Positions 8,642 to 17,973 of a DNA stretch of 64,000 nucleotides are shown here, piece by piece (position 1 is the first letter of the stretch; every line of letters starts with the position of its first letter). Under the pieces are notes generated by a model. That model searched no databases, was not told the DNA's origin, and worked only from the letters and a program-made list of their open reading frames with translations. The DNA is from CAWGCE01 sp964480915 (GTDB lineage Bacteria > Planctomycetota > Planctomycetia > Pirellulales > Pirellulaceae): positions 76,719-140,718 of the forward strand of contig CAYZRS010000007.1 of NCBI GenBank assembly GCA_964480915.1, read 5' to 3'. Position numbers and translations under genes: made by a program.

Positions 8642-8802
8642 AACAGCTGCCCCGCAAAGCGACGATACGTACCCGTTGGCAACCGACCAAGACATTCGGA
8701 CCGCCATTCGCTAGAATTTCGGGGATAACCCCAGAATGACCAACCACGGGCGAGCCGATTGGCTCGACCACGATTCAAGCGATTCAGGTGAAGGACTTAT
8801 TG

Positions 8803-11514
8803 ATGAGCCAAGTAAAAACTGATCCCTTCGGCGCTCGTGATACCTTTGATACGGGTAGCGGCTCGGCCGGCATTTACCGGTTGTCGAAACTGGCGGATGC
8901 GGGACTGTGTCAGCCGGACTCGCTGCCCTACTCGATTCGCAATCTTTTGGAATCGGTCCTACGAAACTGCGATGGCTACGTTGTCAGCGAGGAGGATGTC
9001 AAAGCGCTCGCCGGCTGGAATGCCCCAGCCCCGGCCAGTGTCGAAATTCCTTTCAAGCCGGCCCGGGTCGTATTGCAGGATTTTACCGGAGTGCCAGCAG
9101 TCGTCGATTTGGCAGCTTTGCGCAGCGCGATGGCTCGGCTCGGCGGCGACCCGACGAAAATCAACCCTTTGATTCCGGTCGATTTGGTGATTGATCACTC
9201 GGTGCAGGTCGACCGCTTTGGCAGTGGCGATGCGTTGGCTTTGAATGTCGACCTGGAATTTCAGCGCAACAAAGAGCGTTATGAATTTCTCCGTTGGGGG
9301 CAAAATGCCTTTGACAATTTTCGCGCCGTGCCGCCGAACGTCGGCATCGTTCACCAAGTGAATCTCGAATTCCTGGCGAAGGGCGTGTTCTTGCGAGAGG
9401 ACCACGCGGGCCAGGTCGCTGTTCCCGACACTTTGGTCGGTACCGACAGCCATACGACGATGATCAACGGGTTGGGCGTCGTCGGCTGGGGCGTTGGAGG
9501 CATTGAAGCGGAAGCGGTGATGCTTGGGCAGCCGCTCTACATGCTCATGCCAAAAGTCGTTGGGTTTGAGCTCACCGGAAAGATGGCGACCGGTGCCACG
9601 GCGACCGACCTCGTGCTGATGGTCGTGGAAATTCTCCGCAAGGAAGGTGTTGTCGGTAAATTTGTCGAATTCTACGGCAGTGGCGTCTCGACAATGTCGC
9701 TTGCTGATCGCGCCACGATTGCCAACATGGCTCCCGAATATGGCGCCACAATGGGCTTTTTCCCGGTCGACGACGTGACGTTGGAGTACATGCGTCTGAC
9801 TGGCCGTACTGAGGACGAAGTGCAGTTGGTCGAGCGGTACAACAAGGAACAAGGGACGTTTCGATTGGACACGGACGAGATTCCCAAGTTCACTCAAACG
9901 GTCAGCTTAGACTTGGGCACGGTCGAGCCCTCCTTGGCCGGCCCCAAACGTCCACAAGATCGCATCGCGCTCTCTGCCATGAAAAAGAGCTTTGGTGAAG
10001 TGTTGCGAGCGCCGGTCAGTGAGCGAGGATTCGAACTTTCGGACGATGCACTGCAGCGCACCGGGACGATCCAAAACGGATCGGTATCGACAATCACGCA
10101 TGGGGCCGTTGTGATTGCGGCGATCACCAGCTGCACGAACACGAGCAACCCCTCGGTGATGGTGGCGGCCGGCTTGCTGGCAAAGAAGGCGGCCGAGCGT
10201 GGCATGAAAGTTCCGGCTCACGTCAAAACCAGCTTGGCGCCAGGTTCGCGCGTGGTCACCGACTATCTGGATAGCGCGGGACTTACCGAGGCGTTGGAGG
10301 CCCTAGGCTTCCACACGGTCGGTTATGGCTGCACCACGTGCATCGGAAACAGCGGTCCCCTACCAGAGCCGGTCGCGCAGGCGGTGACCGAAGGTGAGTT
10401 GGTTGCCTCGGCCGTGCTGAGTGGTAACCGAAATTTTGAAGGGCGTGTCAATCCGCTCGTGCAAGCGAATTACCTCGCCAGCCCACCACTCGTTGTGGCC
10501 TACGCTTTGGCCGGTACGACCGATATTGATCTCGTGACCGAACCGCTCGGACAAGACGCCCAAGGTCAAGATGTGATGCTTTCCGACATTTGGCCCACGC
10601 TGGAAGAGATTCAAGAGGCCGTGAAATCGTCCGTTCAGCCATCGATGTTTTCAGACCAGTATGGTCAAGCGTTGACGTCGAACGAAAAGTGGAACGCGAT
10701 TGATGTGGGCTCGGGCGATCTCTACGAATGGAATGACTCGAGCACCTACATCCAAGAGCCGCCATTCTTGGTCGGCCTCACCACCGATGTCGATCCGATT
10801 CAGCCTGTTAAAGGGGCCCGCGTACTTTGCTTGTTGGGCGATTCGGTCACGACCGATCATATTTCACCCGCGGGGGCGATCTCACAAGACAGCCCAGCGG
10901 GCCGTTACCTGGTCGAGAATGGCGTCGATAAACGGGAATTCAACAGCTATGGATCGCGTCGAGGCAACGACCGGGTCATGCACCGCGGAACGTTCGCCAA
11001 TATCCGCATCCGCAATCAACTCGCACCGGGCACCGAAGGTGGCGTCACCACGCACATTCCCAGCGGCGAGCAAATGGCCATTTACGACGCGGCGACCAAA
11101 TATCGCGAAGCGGGGACTCCGCTTGTCGTTTTGGCCGGGACCGAATATGGCACCGGCAGCAGTCGAGACTGGGCTGCGAAAGGGACTTTCCTGCTGGGCG
11201 TGAAGGCCGTGATTGCGACCAGCTTTGAAAGGATTCATCGCAGCAACTTGGTCGGAATGGGCGTCCTGCCGCTCGAATTCCCCAGCGGCCAGTCGTGGAA
11301 ATCGCTCGGACTGACAGGCCATGAATCGTTCGATGTCGATGTCGACGATAGCCTTCAGCCCCAGGGAATCGCCAGCGTTACCGCGACATCAGACGACGGC
11401 CAAGAGACCAAATTCGATGCGGTGGTCCGCATCGATACGCCGGTCGAGATGGATTACTACCGCAATGGTGGCATCTTGCAGTTCGTGCTGAGAAAGTTGC
11501 TGGCTGAAGGATAA
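8803..11514 (+). CDS. acnA: Aconitate hydratase A
   Basis: A TCA-cycle enzyme that interconverts citrate and isocitrate. The 903-residue length fits the AcnA/IRP1 class. The three cysteine ligands of the [4Fe-4S] cluster are Cys444 in TSCTNTSNPSV and Cys510 and Cys513 in GYGCTTCIGNSGPL. DSHTTMINGLGVVGWGVGG and the C-terminal GTGSSRDWAAKGT swivel motif are present. The ATG at 8803 is chosen over a GTG at 8788, because GAAGGA lies about seven bases before it. It is divergent from the universal stress protein gene and ends at the bidirectional terminator at 11566-11594. Confidence 0.97.
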   Translation: MSQVKTDPFGARDTFDTGSGSAGIYRLSKLADAGLCQPDSLPYSIRNLLESVLRNCDGYVVSEEDVKALAGWNAPAPASVEIPFKPARVVLQDFTGVPAVVDLAALRSAMARLGGDPTKINPLIPVDLVIDHSVQVDRFGSGDALALNVDLEFQRNKERYEFLRWGQNAFDNFRAVPPNVGIVHQVNLEFLAKGVFLREDHAGQVAVPDTLVGTDSHTTMINGLGVVGWGVGGIEAEAVMLGQPLYMLMPKVVGFELTGKMATGATATDLVLMVVEILRKEGVVGKFVEFYGSGVSTMSLADRATIANMAPEYGATMGFFPVDDVTLEYMRLTGRTEDEVQLVERYNKEQGTFRLDTDEIPKFTQTVSLDLGTVEPSLAGPKRPQDRIALSAMKKSFGEVLRAPVSERGFELSDDALQRTGTIQNGSVSTITHGAVVIAAITSCTNTSNPSVMVAAGLLAKKAAERGMKVPAHVKTSLAPGSRVVTDYLDSAGLTEALEALGFHTVGYGCTTCIGNSGPLPEPVAQAVTEGELVASAVLSGNRNFEGRVNPLVQANYLASPPLVVAYALAGTTDIDLVTEPLGQDAQGQDVMLSDIWPTLEEIQEAVKSSVQPSMFSDQYGQALTSNEKWNAIDVGSGDLYEWNDSSTYIQEPPFLVGLTTDVDPIQPVKGARVLCLLGDSVTTDHISPAGAISQDSPAGRYLVENGVDKREFNSYGSRRGNDRVMHRGTFANIRIRNQLAPGTEGGVTTHIPSGEQMAIYDAATKYREAGTPLVVLAGTEYGTGSSRDWAAKGTFLLGVKAVIATSFERIHRSNLVGMGVLPLEFPSGQSWKSLGLTGHESFDVDVDDSLQPQGIASVTATSDDGQETKFDAVVRIDTPVEMDYYRNGGILQFVLRKLLAEG

Positions 11515-11565
11515 GTTCTCGAGACGCCGACCAAAGGCGTCCAAGACCTATTAACGGCCGAAAAA

Positions 11566-11594
11566 AACGCCCGCCGGTGTCGCCAGCGGGCGTT
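11566..11594 (-). terminator. Intrinsic terminator between convergent genes
   Basis: AACGCCCGC (11566-11574) pairs with GCGGGCGTT (11586-11594). On the minus strand the hairpin is followed by a run of T residues, complementary to the A-run at 11561-11567. It is therefore a strong terminator for the minus-strand PEP-CTERM gene and probably also limits read-through from acnA. Confidence 0.8.
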
Positions 11595-11622
11595 ATCATT
11601 TCATGTGGCGATAGTTACAGTC

Positions 11623-12303
11623 TTACCGTCGGCGAATGAAGCCGAATCCGCACATCAGCAGCAAAACCATTGCCGATGGCTCTGGAATGATGGTGACCGA
11701 ACCGCCCAGGAATCGAACGACTTCGCCGGTGCAGCCAATGTCAACGCACGTTCCGTCGGCACTAAAGCTTCGTGGGAAATTCGTGTCACCACCAAGCGGT
11801 CCAGCAGCAAAATCTTGAACACCAGGCAGGTCGAGGCCATTGATCGAGAAGGCAGCCGTGCCGATATCGTCTGCAGTGTATTTGACCCGGAACACTTCCT
11901 TCGGGTTTCCTGGCCCGGCTTGGGTACCGCTGATGAAATTGAACATTCCGCCGGTCGCCGTTTTGCCGGTCGGAAAAGAGGGCACGCCGGCGTTTGCCCA
12001 TTCATTTGTGTCGAAGTTTATGATCCCGCCGAACGTGCCTGGATCTTGTGTCAGTAACGAGTTGTCAAACACCCACTGCAAGTACCCCGTCAAAGCCAGT
12101 GTCGTCTCGACAGTGTCTTCGGCAATCACGGCCATATCAAACACGTCACCGACCATGATCGGCTGAGTCAGCGGAGTCTGAGATGGGTTGAATACATCGC
12201 CAGAATTCTCGAAGAAGTTAACGGTGAAGACAATGTCGGCCGAACTAGCCGAACATATTGCGAGCGCAATTAGGAGAGAATTTACACGTAAGAGTTTGTT
12301 CAT
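11623..12303 (-). CDS. PEP-CTERM sorting-domain secreted protein
   Basis: A 226-residue exported protein. The N-terminus is a signal peptide (MNKLLRVNSLLIALAICSASSA). The C-terminus is a standard sorting tail: IIPEPS, then a hydrophobic helix (AMVLLLMCGFGF) and IRRR. The mature domain is rich in Thr, Gly and Phe with a predicted beta-sandwich pattern. Two cysteines (GTCVDIGCTG) near residue 185 may form a disulfide. Such proteins are expected to be exported and processed by an exosortase, but none is encoded in the window. Its binding function is unknown. It is divergent from the protease gene at 12615. Confidence 0.85.
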   Translation of the reverse strand: MNKLLRVNSLLIALAICSASSADIVFTVNFFENSGDVFNPSQTPLTQPIMVGDVFDMAVIAEDTVETTLALTGYLQWVFDNSLLTQDPGTFGGIINFDTNEWANAGVPSFPTGKTATGGMFNFISGTQAGPGNPKEVFRVKYTADDIGTAAFSINGLDLPGVQDFAAGPLGGDTNFPRSFSADGTCVDIGCTGEVVRFLGGSVTIIPEPSAMVLLLMCGFGFIRRR

Positions 12304-12614
12304 TAGTCGTTCCCCTAGTTTTTAAGATTCAAGAAAATTGCAATAGCAATCTCCGACCATTCCAAGCTAGTCGAGCGACTGGCATTCCGCAATCATCTTG
12401 CTGGAAAACAATTGACATTTCGCGGCAATCGGCTGGTCGCCCCCCCAATGGGACGCAATCGTGACAAGATTGGTGTTTTGGACTAGGCTGGCCCATGTCC
12501 GGGTTGCGCCGACTATTCCAGTTCGGCGTTAGCTCGCTTCAGCGGACGGTTCAAATTCTGGTGGTGCCCGCCATTGAATTTTCGCTTCTGTGCAACCTTG
12601 AGGGGGGATCGCTC
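12304..12614. other. Divergent intergenic region of two secreted-protein genes
   Basis: This separates the minus-strand PEP-CTERM gene from the plus-strand matrixin-like protease gene, so both promoters should lie here. TTGACA at 12412-12417 resembles a -35 box, but nothing like a -10 box follows at 16-18 bases. A ribosome site (GAGGGGGG) lies just before the ATG at 12615. I see no gene. Confidence 0.45.
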
Positions 12615-14213
12615 ATGAGAAGTCGGATTACTTTCGTCGCGCTATTCGCGGCAGTATGTTTGTTCCAGGGCGTGGATTCTTGCCACGCGTACCGTCTATC
12701 GCAGCGATGGACATCGACGGCCACCAACGGTGGCGGATTGGTCCAAGGCCAACCGACGACAATCACTTACAGCTTTCTGCCTGACGGCACGAATATCGCT
12801 GGTGAGTCTCAGAATAGCGATCTGATCGCCTTTCTCGATAACGAATTTGGTTCCAGCGCAACTTGGCTACCGCTGTTTCAGCAATCGTTTGATCGCTGGG
12901 ATGAACTCAGCGGACTGACAACGATCTACGAGCCCAATGATGATGGCGTAACAGCCAATGGGAACAACAGTGGAGTGCTGGGCGTCCGCGGTGACGTACG
13001 CATGGGGGGCGTTTTCATTGACGGCCCGAGCAACGTGCTGGCCTACAACTACTTCCCGAATCGTGGCGACATGGTTCTCGATACGGCCGATGGCAATTTT
13101 TACGACACGCCGAATAACAACTTCCGAGCACTTCGGAACGTCATCATGCACGAGCATGGGCATGGCCTCGGTTTCTCGCACGTCGAATCAAGTAATTCAC
13201 GCAACTTGATGGAGCCTTTCATTGATACTTCGTTTGACGGGCCGCAGTTCGATGATCTGCTGGCGGTTCAGCGAGGGTACGGCGACATCTATGAAGAAAA
13301 TGGCGGCAACGACTCTATCGCGAACGCGACGTCGCTCGGCTCGGTGGCCGGCGGAAGCACAGTGAGCATCGGCACGCACGCCTCCAACACGACCGTAGTG
13401 ATTCCATCCGTCTGGACCGATTTTGTCAGCGTCGATGACAACTCCGACCTGGACTACTACTCGTTCACGGTCGACGGGCCGTCTTCGCTTGATATTGCGC
13501 TCGATCCGCGAGGTCCGACCTACAATGAAGGGCCGCAAGGTGGAAGCCAGAGCACCTACGCCACCCGATCTTTTAGCAATCTGACGCTCAATCTATACGA
13601 TACGAACGGTGCACTGCTGACTTCTGAAAACTCGACGGGCGCTGGGTCGGCCGAGACGATCAGCGGATTCAACGTCGGCAGTGCGGGAACTTATTACGTT
13701 CGCGCTTCTGGGAACGCCAATGAAGTGCAAATGTATCGCTTGGACATCTCGGCGACCGACGTTGCCTTGCCGGGCGATTTCAGCGGCAACAACGATTACG
13801 ACTGTGCCGATCTTGATGCTCTCGTAGCCGCCGTCGCTGGTGGTAGCACGGCAGCGCAATGGGATCTTAATTCGGATAACAACGTGGACGTAGGTGATGT
13901 ATCGTCGTGGCTATCGATCGCCGGTGCGGCCGAAAACGCGTCTGGAAACCCTTATTTGCCTGGTGACGCGAATCTTGATGGAGTCGTCAACGGCGCGGAT
14001 TACGTCGTCTGGTCTTCCAATCGTTTTACCGCGACGCCTGCTTGGTGCTCGGGCGATTTCAATGCAGACGGTTTCGTGAATGGCGCCGACTATGTGATTT
14101 GGTCGAGCTTCCGATTCCAATCATCGGATTCGACGAATGCGGTACCGGAACCCGGGCACGCCGCCCTCCTTTTCGTGGCGGCCGCTTGCTACGCAGCAGC
14201 CAAACGTCGCTAA
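12615..14213 (+). CDS. Matrixin-like zinc metalloprotease with dockerin-like repeats and PEP-CTERM tail
   Basis: A 532-residue exported protein. Signal peptide (MRSRITFVALFAAVCLFQGV), then a metzincin protease domain: His179-Glu180, His183 and His189 form the HExxHxxGxxH zinc site, with Met-turn NLMEP soon after. A beta-rich pre-peptidase-type domain follows at about 225-390 (DYYSFTVDG...). Next come dockerin-like calcium loops (GDFSGNNDYDCADLDAL, GDANLDGVVNGADYVVW, GDFNADGFVNGADYVIW), then VPEPG, a hydrophobic helix and KRR. The ATG at 12615 is chosen over an in-frame ATG at 12495, because it has a strong ribosome site and a good signal peptide. It probably degrades surface or environmental protein. 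The next gene shares its tail. Confidence 0.9.
   Translation: MRSRITFVALFAAVCLFQGVDSCHAYRLSQRWTSTATNGGGLVQGQPTTITYSFLPDGTNIAGESQNSDLIAFLDNEFGSSATWLPLFQQSFDRWDELSGLTTIYEPNDDGVTANGNNSGVLGVRGDVRMGGVFIDGPSNVLAYNYFPNRGDMVLDTADGNFYDTPNNNFRALRNVIMHEHGHGLGFSHVESSNSRNLMEPFIDTSFDGPQFDDLLAVQRGYGDIYEENGGNDSIANATSLGSVAGGSTVSIGTHASNTTVVIPSVWTDFVSVDDNSDLDYYSFTVDGPSSLDIALDPRGPTYNEGPQGGSQSTYATRSFSNLTLNLYDTNGALLTSENSTGAGSAETISGFNVGSAGTYYVRASGNANEVQMYRLDISATDVALPGDFSGNNDYDCADLDALVAAVAGGSTAAQWDLNSDNNVDVGDVSSWLSIAGAAENASGNPYLPGDANLDGVVNGADYVVWSSNRFTATPAWCSGDFNADGFVNGADYVIWSSFRFQSSDSTNAVPEPGHAALLFVAAACYAAAKRR
13938..14129 (+). repeat. 192-base tail segment duplicated at 15616-15807
   Basis: This segment encodes the last two dockerin-like loops of the protease. 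A segment of exactly equal length and very similar sequence ends the choice-of-anchor B gene at 15616-15807. Stretches such as TCTTCCAA, CGTTTTACCGCGACGCC and TTCCGATT are identical at DNA level, and the encoded proteins are nearly identical. This points to a recent duplication or gene conversion. Confidence 0.7.
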
Positions 14214-14234
14214 GACGACTTGCTTGAGACTTGA

Positions 14235-14264
14235 GCGGCGCGACCTTTGGTCGCGCCGCATTTT
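14235..14264 (+). terminator. Intrinsic terminator after the protease gene
   Basis: GCGGCGCGACC (14235-14245) pairs perfectly with GGTCGCGCCGC (14249-14259) around a TTT loop and is followed by ATTTT. It lies 21 bases after the protease stop and separates it from the next gene. Confidence 0.85.
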
Positions 14265-14298
14265 CACTTAACAGTATCGCTCAACGGAAACCCAATTG

Positions 14299-15888
14299 AT
14301 GACCATCAGACCGTGCCGTTCCGTATTGATATTCCTCACTGTCGCTTGCCTTGCTGCCTCTGCACCGGGCCAGTATCCGTCTTCGAGTATCGATCTGGCG
14401 AGTCGGCTAAGCCTCAATCAAATCGGCGGTGGCGACGGATCTGATATCTGGGGCTGGACCGATCCGCTCACAAGCAAAGAGTACGCTCTGATGGCGCGGA
14501 CGAATGGAGTTTCCTTCGTCGATGTGACCGATCCTTACAACGCCGTCTATCTTGGCAATCTGCCCTCGAACAATGGTGCCGTCGATGCGTGGCGCGACGT
14601 CAAGACGTACGGCAACTATGCCTACGTCGTGGCCGATGGAAACGTGGGACCGCATGGCATGCAGGTCTTCGATCTTACGAACCTCCGAGGAATCACCTCG
14701 CCAACCACGTTTTCTGCGACGACCACAGAAAATACGTTTCGGAATGCTCACAATATCATCGTCAATGAAGACTCGGGATTCGCCTACGTCGTTGGCAGCG
14801 ACCTGAACGGTGGGCAAGCGTTGGCGTACGACCTTTCGAATCCGGCCAGCCCGCAATTCATCCGCAACATCAACGTCGATGGATACATCCACGATGCGCA
14901 GGTGGTCAATTACAGCGGCCCCGATCCGGATCATGCAGGCCGCGAAGTGATGTTTTCCGCAAGCGCCAATGATTTTGTCATCATCGATGTGACCGACAAG
15001 GGAAATAATGGAGCGTTTCGAATTTGGGAAAACGTCTATCCTGGTGTCGAGTACGTTCACCAAGGGTGGCTTTCGGAGGATCAAACCATCTTCTTTCTTA
15101 ACGATGAACTGGACTCGCAGTGGACGCACCGTTGGGACGTGACCGACCTCGACAGCCCAGTCTATTTGGGCACATCGGGTCCTACCGCCGGTTCGGCCAT
15201 CGATCACAACCTTTATGTCAAAGGCAATTACGTTTTCCAGGCGAACTATACCAGCGGTATCCGGGTCGCCGAGATTACGGACGCAGCCACGGGCACGCTG
15301 AACGAAGTCGCTTGGCTCGATACACACCCATCCAATAACGGCGCCAATTTCAATGGCGCTTGGTCGGTCTATCCGTACTTTGAGAGCGGTACGATCATCT
15401 CGAGCGATATCAACGATGGCCTTTTCGTGTCGCGAGTAACGGTCGAGCCGGCCGACTTCAATGCGGACGGGATCGTCGACTGTGTTGATATCGATCAACT
15501 AGTAGAAGCCATTTCGACCGGATCGACTCAGCCGTGGTTTGATCTCACCGGAGACGGCAACCTGAACCTCGCCGATCGAGATGCGTGGCTCGCCGCCGCG
15601 GGCGCCGCTAACCTAGCGTCTGGCAATCCCTATTTGCTTGGTGATGCAAACCTGGACGGTGCCGTGAACGGTGCTGACTACATCATTTGGTCTTCCAACC
15701 GTTTTACCGCGACGCCCGCATGGTGCTCCGGCGACTTTAACGCGGACGGTGTCGTGAACGGAGCCGATTATGTTCTTTGGTCCAGCTTCCGATTTCAATC
15801 CTCCGATACGAATCCGGTCCCAGAACCGGCAGGCTGGTTGATCGTCTTGGGGATAACGGTCGCCGCCGGGCGCCGGCAATGGAGCTAA
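14299..15888 (+). CDS. Choice-of-anchor B / LVIVD-type secreted protein with dockerin and PEP-CTERM
   Basis: A 529-residue exported protein with signal peptide (MTIRPCRSVLIFLTVACLAASAPG). The body (residues 35-385) is a beta-propeller-like domain of the choice-of-anchor B family. It shows repeated strands such as YALMARTNGVSFVDVTDPY, NYAYVVADG and VMFSASANDFVIIDVTD. The C-terminal 130 residues repeat the architecture of the preceding protease: DFNADGIVDCVDIDQLV, a second acidic loop pair, WCSGDFNADGVVNGADYVLW, VPEPAGWLIVLGI and a short basic end. Start ATG 14299; a TTG three bases upstream is also in frame. A surface-binding or scaffolding role is likely, and the substrate is unknown. Confidence 0.88.
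   Translation: MTIRPCRSVLIFLTVACLAASAPGQYPSSSIDLASRLSLNQIGGGDGSDIWGWTDPLTSKEYALMARTNGVSFVDVTDPYNAVYLGNLPSNNGAVDAWRDVKTYGNYAYVVADGNVGPHGMQVFDLTNLRGITSPTTFSATTTENTFRNAHNIIVNEDSGFAYVVGSDLNGGQALAYDLSNPASPQFIRNINVDGYIHDAQVVNYSGPDPDHAGREVMFSASANDFVIIDVTDKGNNGAFRIWENVYPGVEYVHQGWLSEDQTIFFLNDELDSQWTHRWDVTDLDSPVYLGTSGPTAGSAIDHNLYVKGNYVFQANYTSGIRVAEITDAATGTLNEVAWLDTHPSNNGANFNGAWSVYPYFESGTIISSDINDGLFVSRVTVEPADFNADGIVDCVDIDQLVEAISTGSTQPWFDLTGDGNLNLADRDAWLAAAGAANLASGNPYLLGDANLDGAVNGADYIIWSSNRFTATPAWCSGDFNADGVVNGADYVLWSSFRFQSSDTNPVPEPAGWLIVLGITVAAGRRQWS
15616..15807 (+). repeat. Second copy of the 192-base dockerin tail segment
   Basis: Partner of 13938-14129. The reading frame and length are conserved with no indel, and the differences are mostly third-position changes, so both copies are under protein-level selection. 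Confidence 0.7.
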
Positions 15889-15994
15889 GCCGATACAGGC
15901 AGTGTGGATCGCGGATCGTGGTTACACGATCAAGGTGAGCGTGATCGACTTGTCGTGTACAGAGTGTTGCCCACGCACTACGGGCTCCGCTCGT

Positions 15995-16465
15995 TCAGAT
16001 TCTACAAATCAATTCGAGCGTATTTCCTTCCGGGTCCTTGAAGAACATCGCACGCGCCCGCAGTTGAGGGAATTCGGTCTTCGTGGGCGATAGCTGGAGC
16101 GATTCCAGCCGGTCCCAATGCGTTTGAAAGTCTTGGCGATCGATTTCAAAGGCGAGATGGTTGAGCGTTGATTTTCTGACATCGTGGCCATCAAAACGGG
16201 ATTTGGCGAACACGTGTTGTTGGTAATCGATGAGTACTAGCAGTTGTGGATGCAGTCCGTTCTGGCCGAGCGGCGTTTCCGTGGCGGCGATCGTGAGGAA
16301 GCAAATCGTGGGCGTTCCCTCCGAATCGGCGGTCGTGCCATGGCGGTGGCTCGACTCGGAGTGCAGAGGGAAGCCGAGCACCTCTTGATAAAACGCCCGC
16401 ATTCGCGGCAGGTCGCTGACGCTGAGCACGATTTCCGAGATTCCGAGAATGGGTGGGGCCGTCAT
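15995..16465 (-). CDS. VOC (glyoxalase/bleomycin resistance/dioxygenase) family protein
   Basis: A 156-residue protein with the two beta-alpha-beta-beta-beta halves of the vicinal-oxygen-chelate fold: ISEIVLSVSDLPRMRAFYQEVLGFPL at the start, LNHLAFEIDRQDFQTHWDRL in the middle and FKDPEGNTLELICRI at the end. Metal-binding side chains are likely the His of LNHLAF and the Glu of NTLELI. The substrate cannot be assigned. The ATG at 16465 is preferred to an in-frame ATG at 16537, which would overlap the sulfatase. The gene is co-directional with the sulfatase, 47 bases downstream of it. Confidence 0.85.
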   Translation of the reverse strand: MTAPPILGISEIVLSVSDLPRMRAFYQEVLGFPLHSESSHRHGTTADSEGTPTICFLTIAATETPLGQNGLHPQLLVLIDYQQHVFAKSRFDGHDVRKSTLNHLAFEIDRQDFQTHWDRLESLQLSPTKTEFPQLRARAMFFKDPEGNTLELICRI

Positions 16466-16512
16466 TCCTGTGTCACCTTTCGGTCGGTTTGCAAAGGGAA
16501 CTCCGCGCGTCG

Positions 16513-17973
16513 CTACGGAGTGTTCGGGTGTTGCCACTTCTTGATCGGTGATTCCGTGCGCAGTTCGTCGATCAAATGGATGAGTCGCTTAGCGACTGCT
16601 GGATTCTTGGCAAAGAGGTCGTGCTCTTCTCCAACGTCCGCTTCCAAGTCAAACAACTCGGTCTTCCACGACTTGGTTTGGCGCAGGTAGTTTCGGACGA
16701 GCTTCCATTTGCCCTCTCGGACTGCCAGCTTTCGGTTCAATTCCCAGTACATGGCAGCGTGAGCTGGCTGTTTCCCCTTGCCCAGCAACTCGGGCGCGAG
16801 GCTCAATCCGTCAATTCCGGTCGGAGCGTCGGCCTCTGCCAGTTCGGCCAGCGTTGGCAAGAGGTCACAGAAGGCGCTGGGGTGATCGGAAGAGCTGGCA
16901 GGTTCGATCTTGCCCGTCCACTTTGCGATGAACGGGACGCGCAAGCCGCCTTCGTACATCGAGCCTTTCAGTCCTCGCAGCTTCCCGGCACTTTGGAAGA
17001 ACTCGGCATCGACGCCACCGGCATACGTCGGTCCGTTGTCGCTGCTAAACATGATGAGAGTGTTTTCCGCTTCGCCTCGCTCTTCGATCAGGTCAAACAG
17101 CGCACCGATGTCTCGGTCCATGCGGGTGATCATCGCGGCGTAACAGGCACGGGGGTGTGGGTGGGGTACATAACCCTTCTTGCCGTCGTACGGCGGGTCG
17201 TCCCATTGTCCTTGATATTCCGCCAACGAATCCTTTGGCACATGCAGCGCGACGTGAGGGACGGTATAAGGCAAATACAAGAAGTACGGTCGCGATCGCT
17301 CCTTGCGAATGAACTTCAGCGCCTCCTTCGTTAGCTCATCGTGGCTGTAGTCGTCGCCGGTCCAAAAATCGGAATCCTGGTTGCCCGGCAATTCCACCTT
17401 GGCGCCGTTTCGCCACAGGTGGTACGGATAAAACGAGTGAGCCTGACGCTGGCAGAGGTAGCCAAAAAAGTGGTCAAACCCCTGTGCATGAGGGCTCCCT
17501 TCGGTATCGAATGTCCCTAGCCCCCATTTGCCGATGCAGGCAGTTTCGTAGCCTGCCGTTTGCAGGACTTCTCCGATGGTGACTTCGGCAGCGAGCAACG
17601 GCCGCTGCCCTTCGAGCGTCCGATCTTTCCACACATCGACTCCGGGCGGCCATTCGTCATTGCCGCGAATGTAGGCGTGCCCAGTGTGCTTGCCGGTCAA
17701 CAAGACGCAGCGGGACGGAGCGCACACGGCGCTACCGGCATAGTGTTGAGTGAATCGCATGCCCTCAGCCGCCATGCGATCCAAATGAGGCGTGCGGATT
17801 TTTGTTTGGCCGTAACAGCCCAATTCGCCATAGCCCAGGTCGTCGGCCAGGATGTAGATGATGTTGGGGCGGTGCTCGCCTGCAGCACCCGCGACCGGCA
17901 GGCATAGCAAAAGCCAGCATAGGACCAGAGCCACTGGCACGAGTTGGTGGGAATTTCTAAGCCGTATCGTCAC
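16513..17973 (-). CDS. Sulfatase (FGly-type arylsulfatase family)
   Basis: A 486-residue exported sulfatase that removes sulfate esters from sulfated glycans or aryl substrates. The signal sequence is VALVLCWLLLCLPVAGAAG. The metal site begins YILADDLGYGELGCYG (Asp44/45). The active-site motif VCAPSRCVLLTGK has Cys84 for conversion to formylglycine. FSSDNGPTYAGG supplies the distal Asp-Asn metal ligands. The GTG at 17973 is taken as the start: it overlaps the last 17 bases of nadE, giving a proper signal peptide. The longer in-frame extension would run deep inside nadE. No maturase (FGE) is in the window. Confidence 0.92.
   Translation of the reverse strand: MTIRLRNSHQLVPVALVLCWLLLCLPVAGAAGEHRPNIIYILADDLGYGELGCYGQTKIRTPHLDRMAAEGMRFTQHYAGSAVCAPSRCVLLTGKHTGHAYIRGNDEWPPGVDVWKDRTLEGQRPLLAAEVTIGEVLQTAGYETACIGKWGLGTFDTEGSPHAQGFDHFFGYLCQRQAHSFYPYHLWRNGAKVELPGNQDSDFWTGDDYSHDELTKEALKFIRKERSRPYFLYLPYTVPHVALHVPKDSLAEYQGQWDDPPYDGKKGYVPHPHPRACYAAMITRMDRDIGALFDLIEERGEAENTLIMFSSDNGPTYAGGVDAEFFQSAGKLRGLKGSMYEGGLRVPFIAKWTGKIEPASSSDHPSAFCDLLPTLAELAEADAPTGIDGLSLAPELLGKGKQPAHAAMYWELNRKLAVREGKWKLVRNYLRQTKSWKTELFDLEADVGEEHDLFAKNPAVAKRLIHLIDELRTESPIKKWQHPNTP

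Noticed and set aside
8959..9897. Long antisense reading frame inside acnA
   Set aside because: The aconitase frame is certain; the antisense product shows no domain.
12412..12440. TTGACA as a promoter for the protease gene
   Set aside because: No -10-like sequence is found 16-18 bases downstream; the region there is GC-rich.
14407..15498. Long antisense reading frame opposite the choice-of-anchor B gene
   Set aside because: The plus-strand frame has a signal peptide, family motifs and a PEP-CTERM tail; the antisense frame is an effect of GC-rich codon use.
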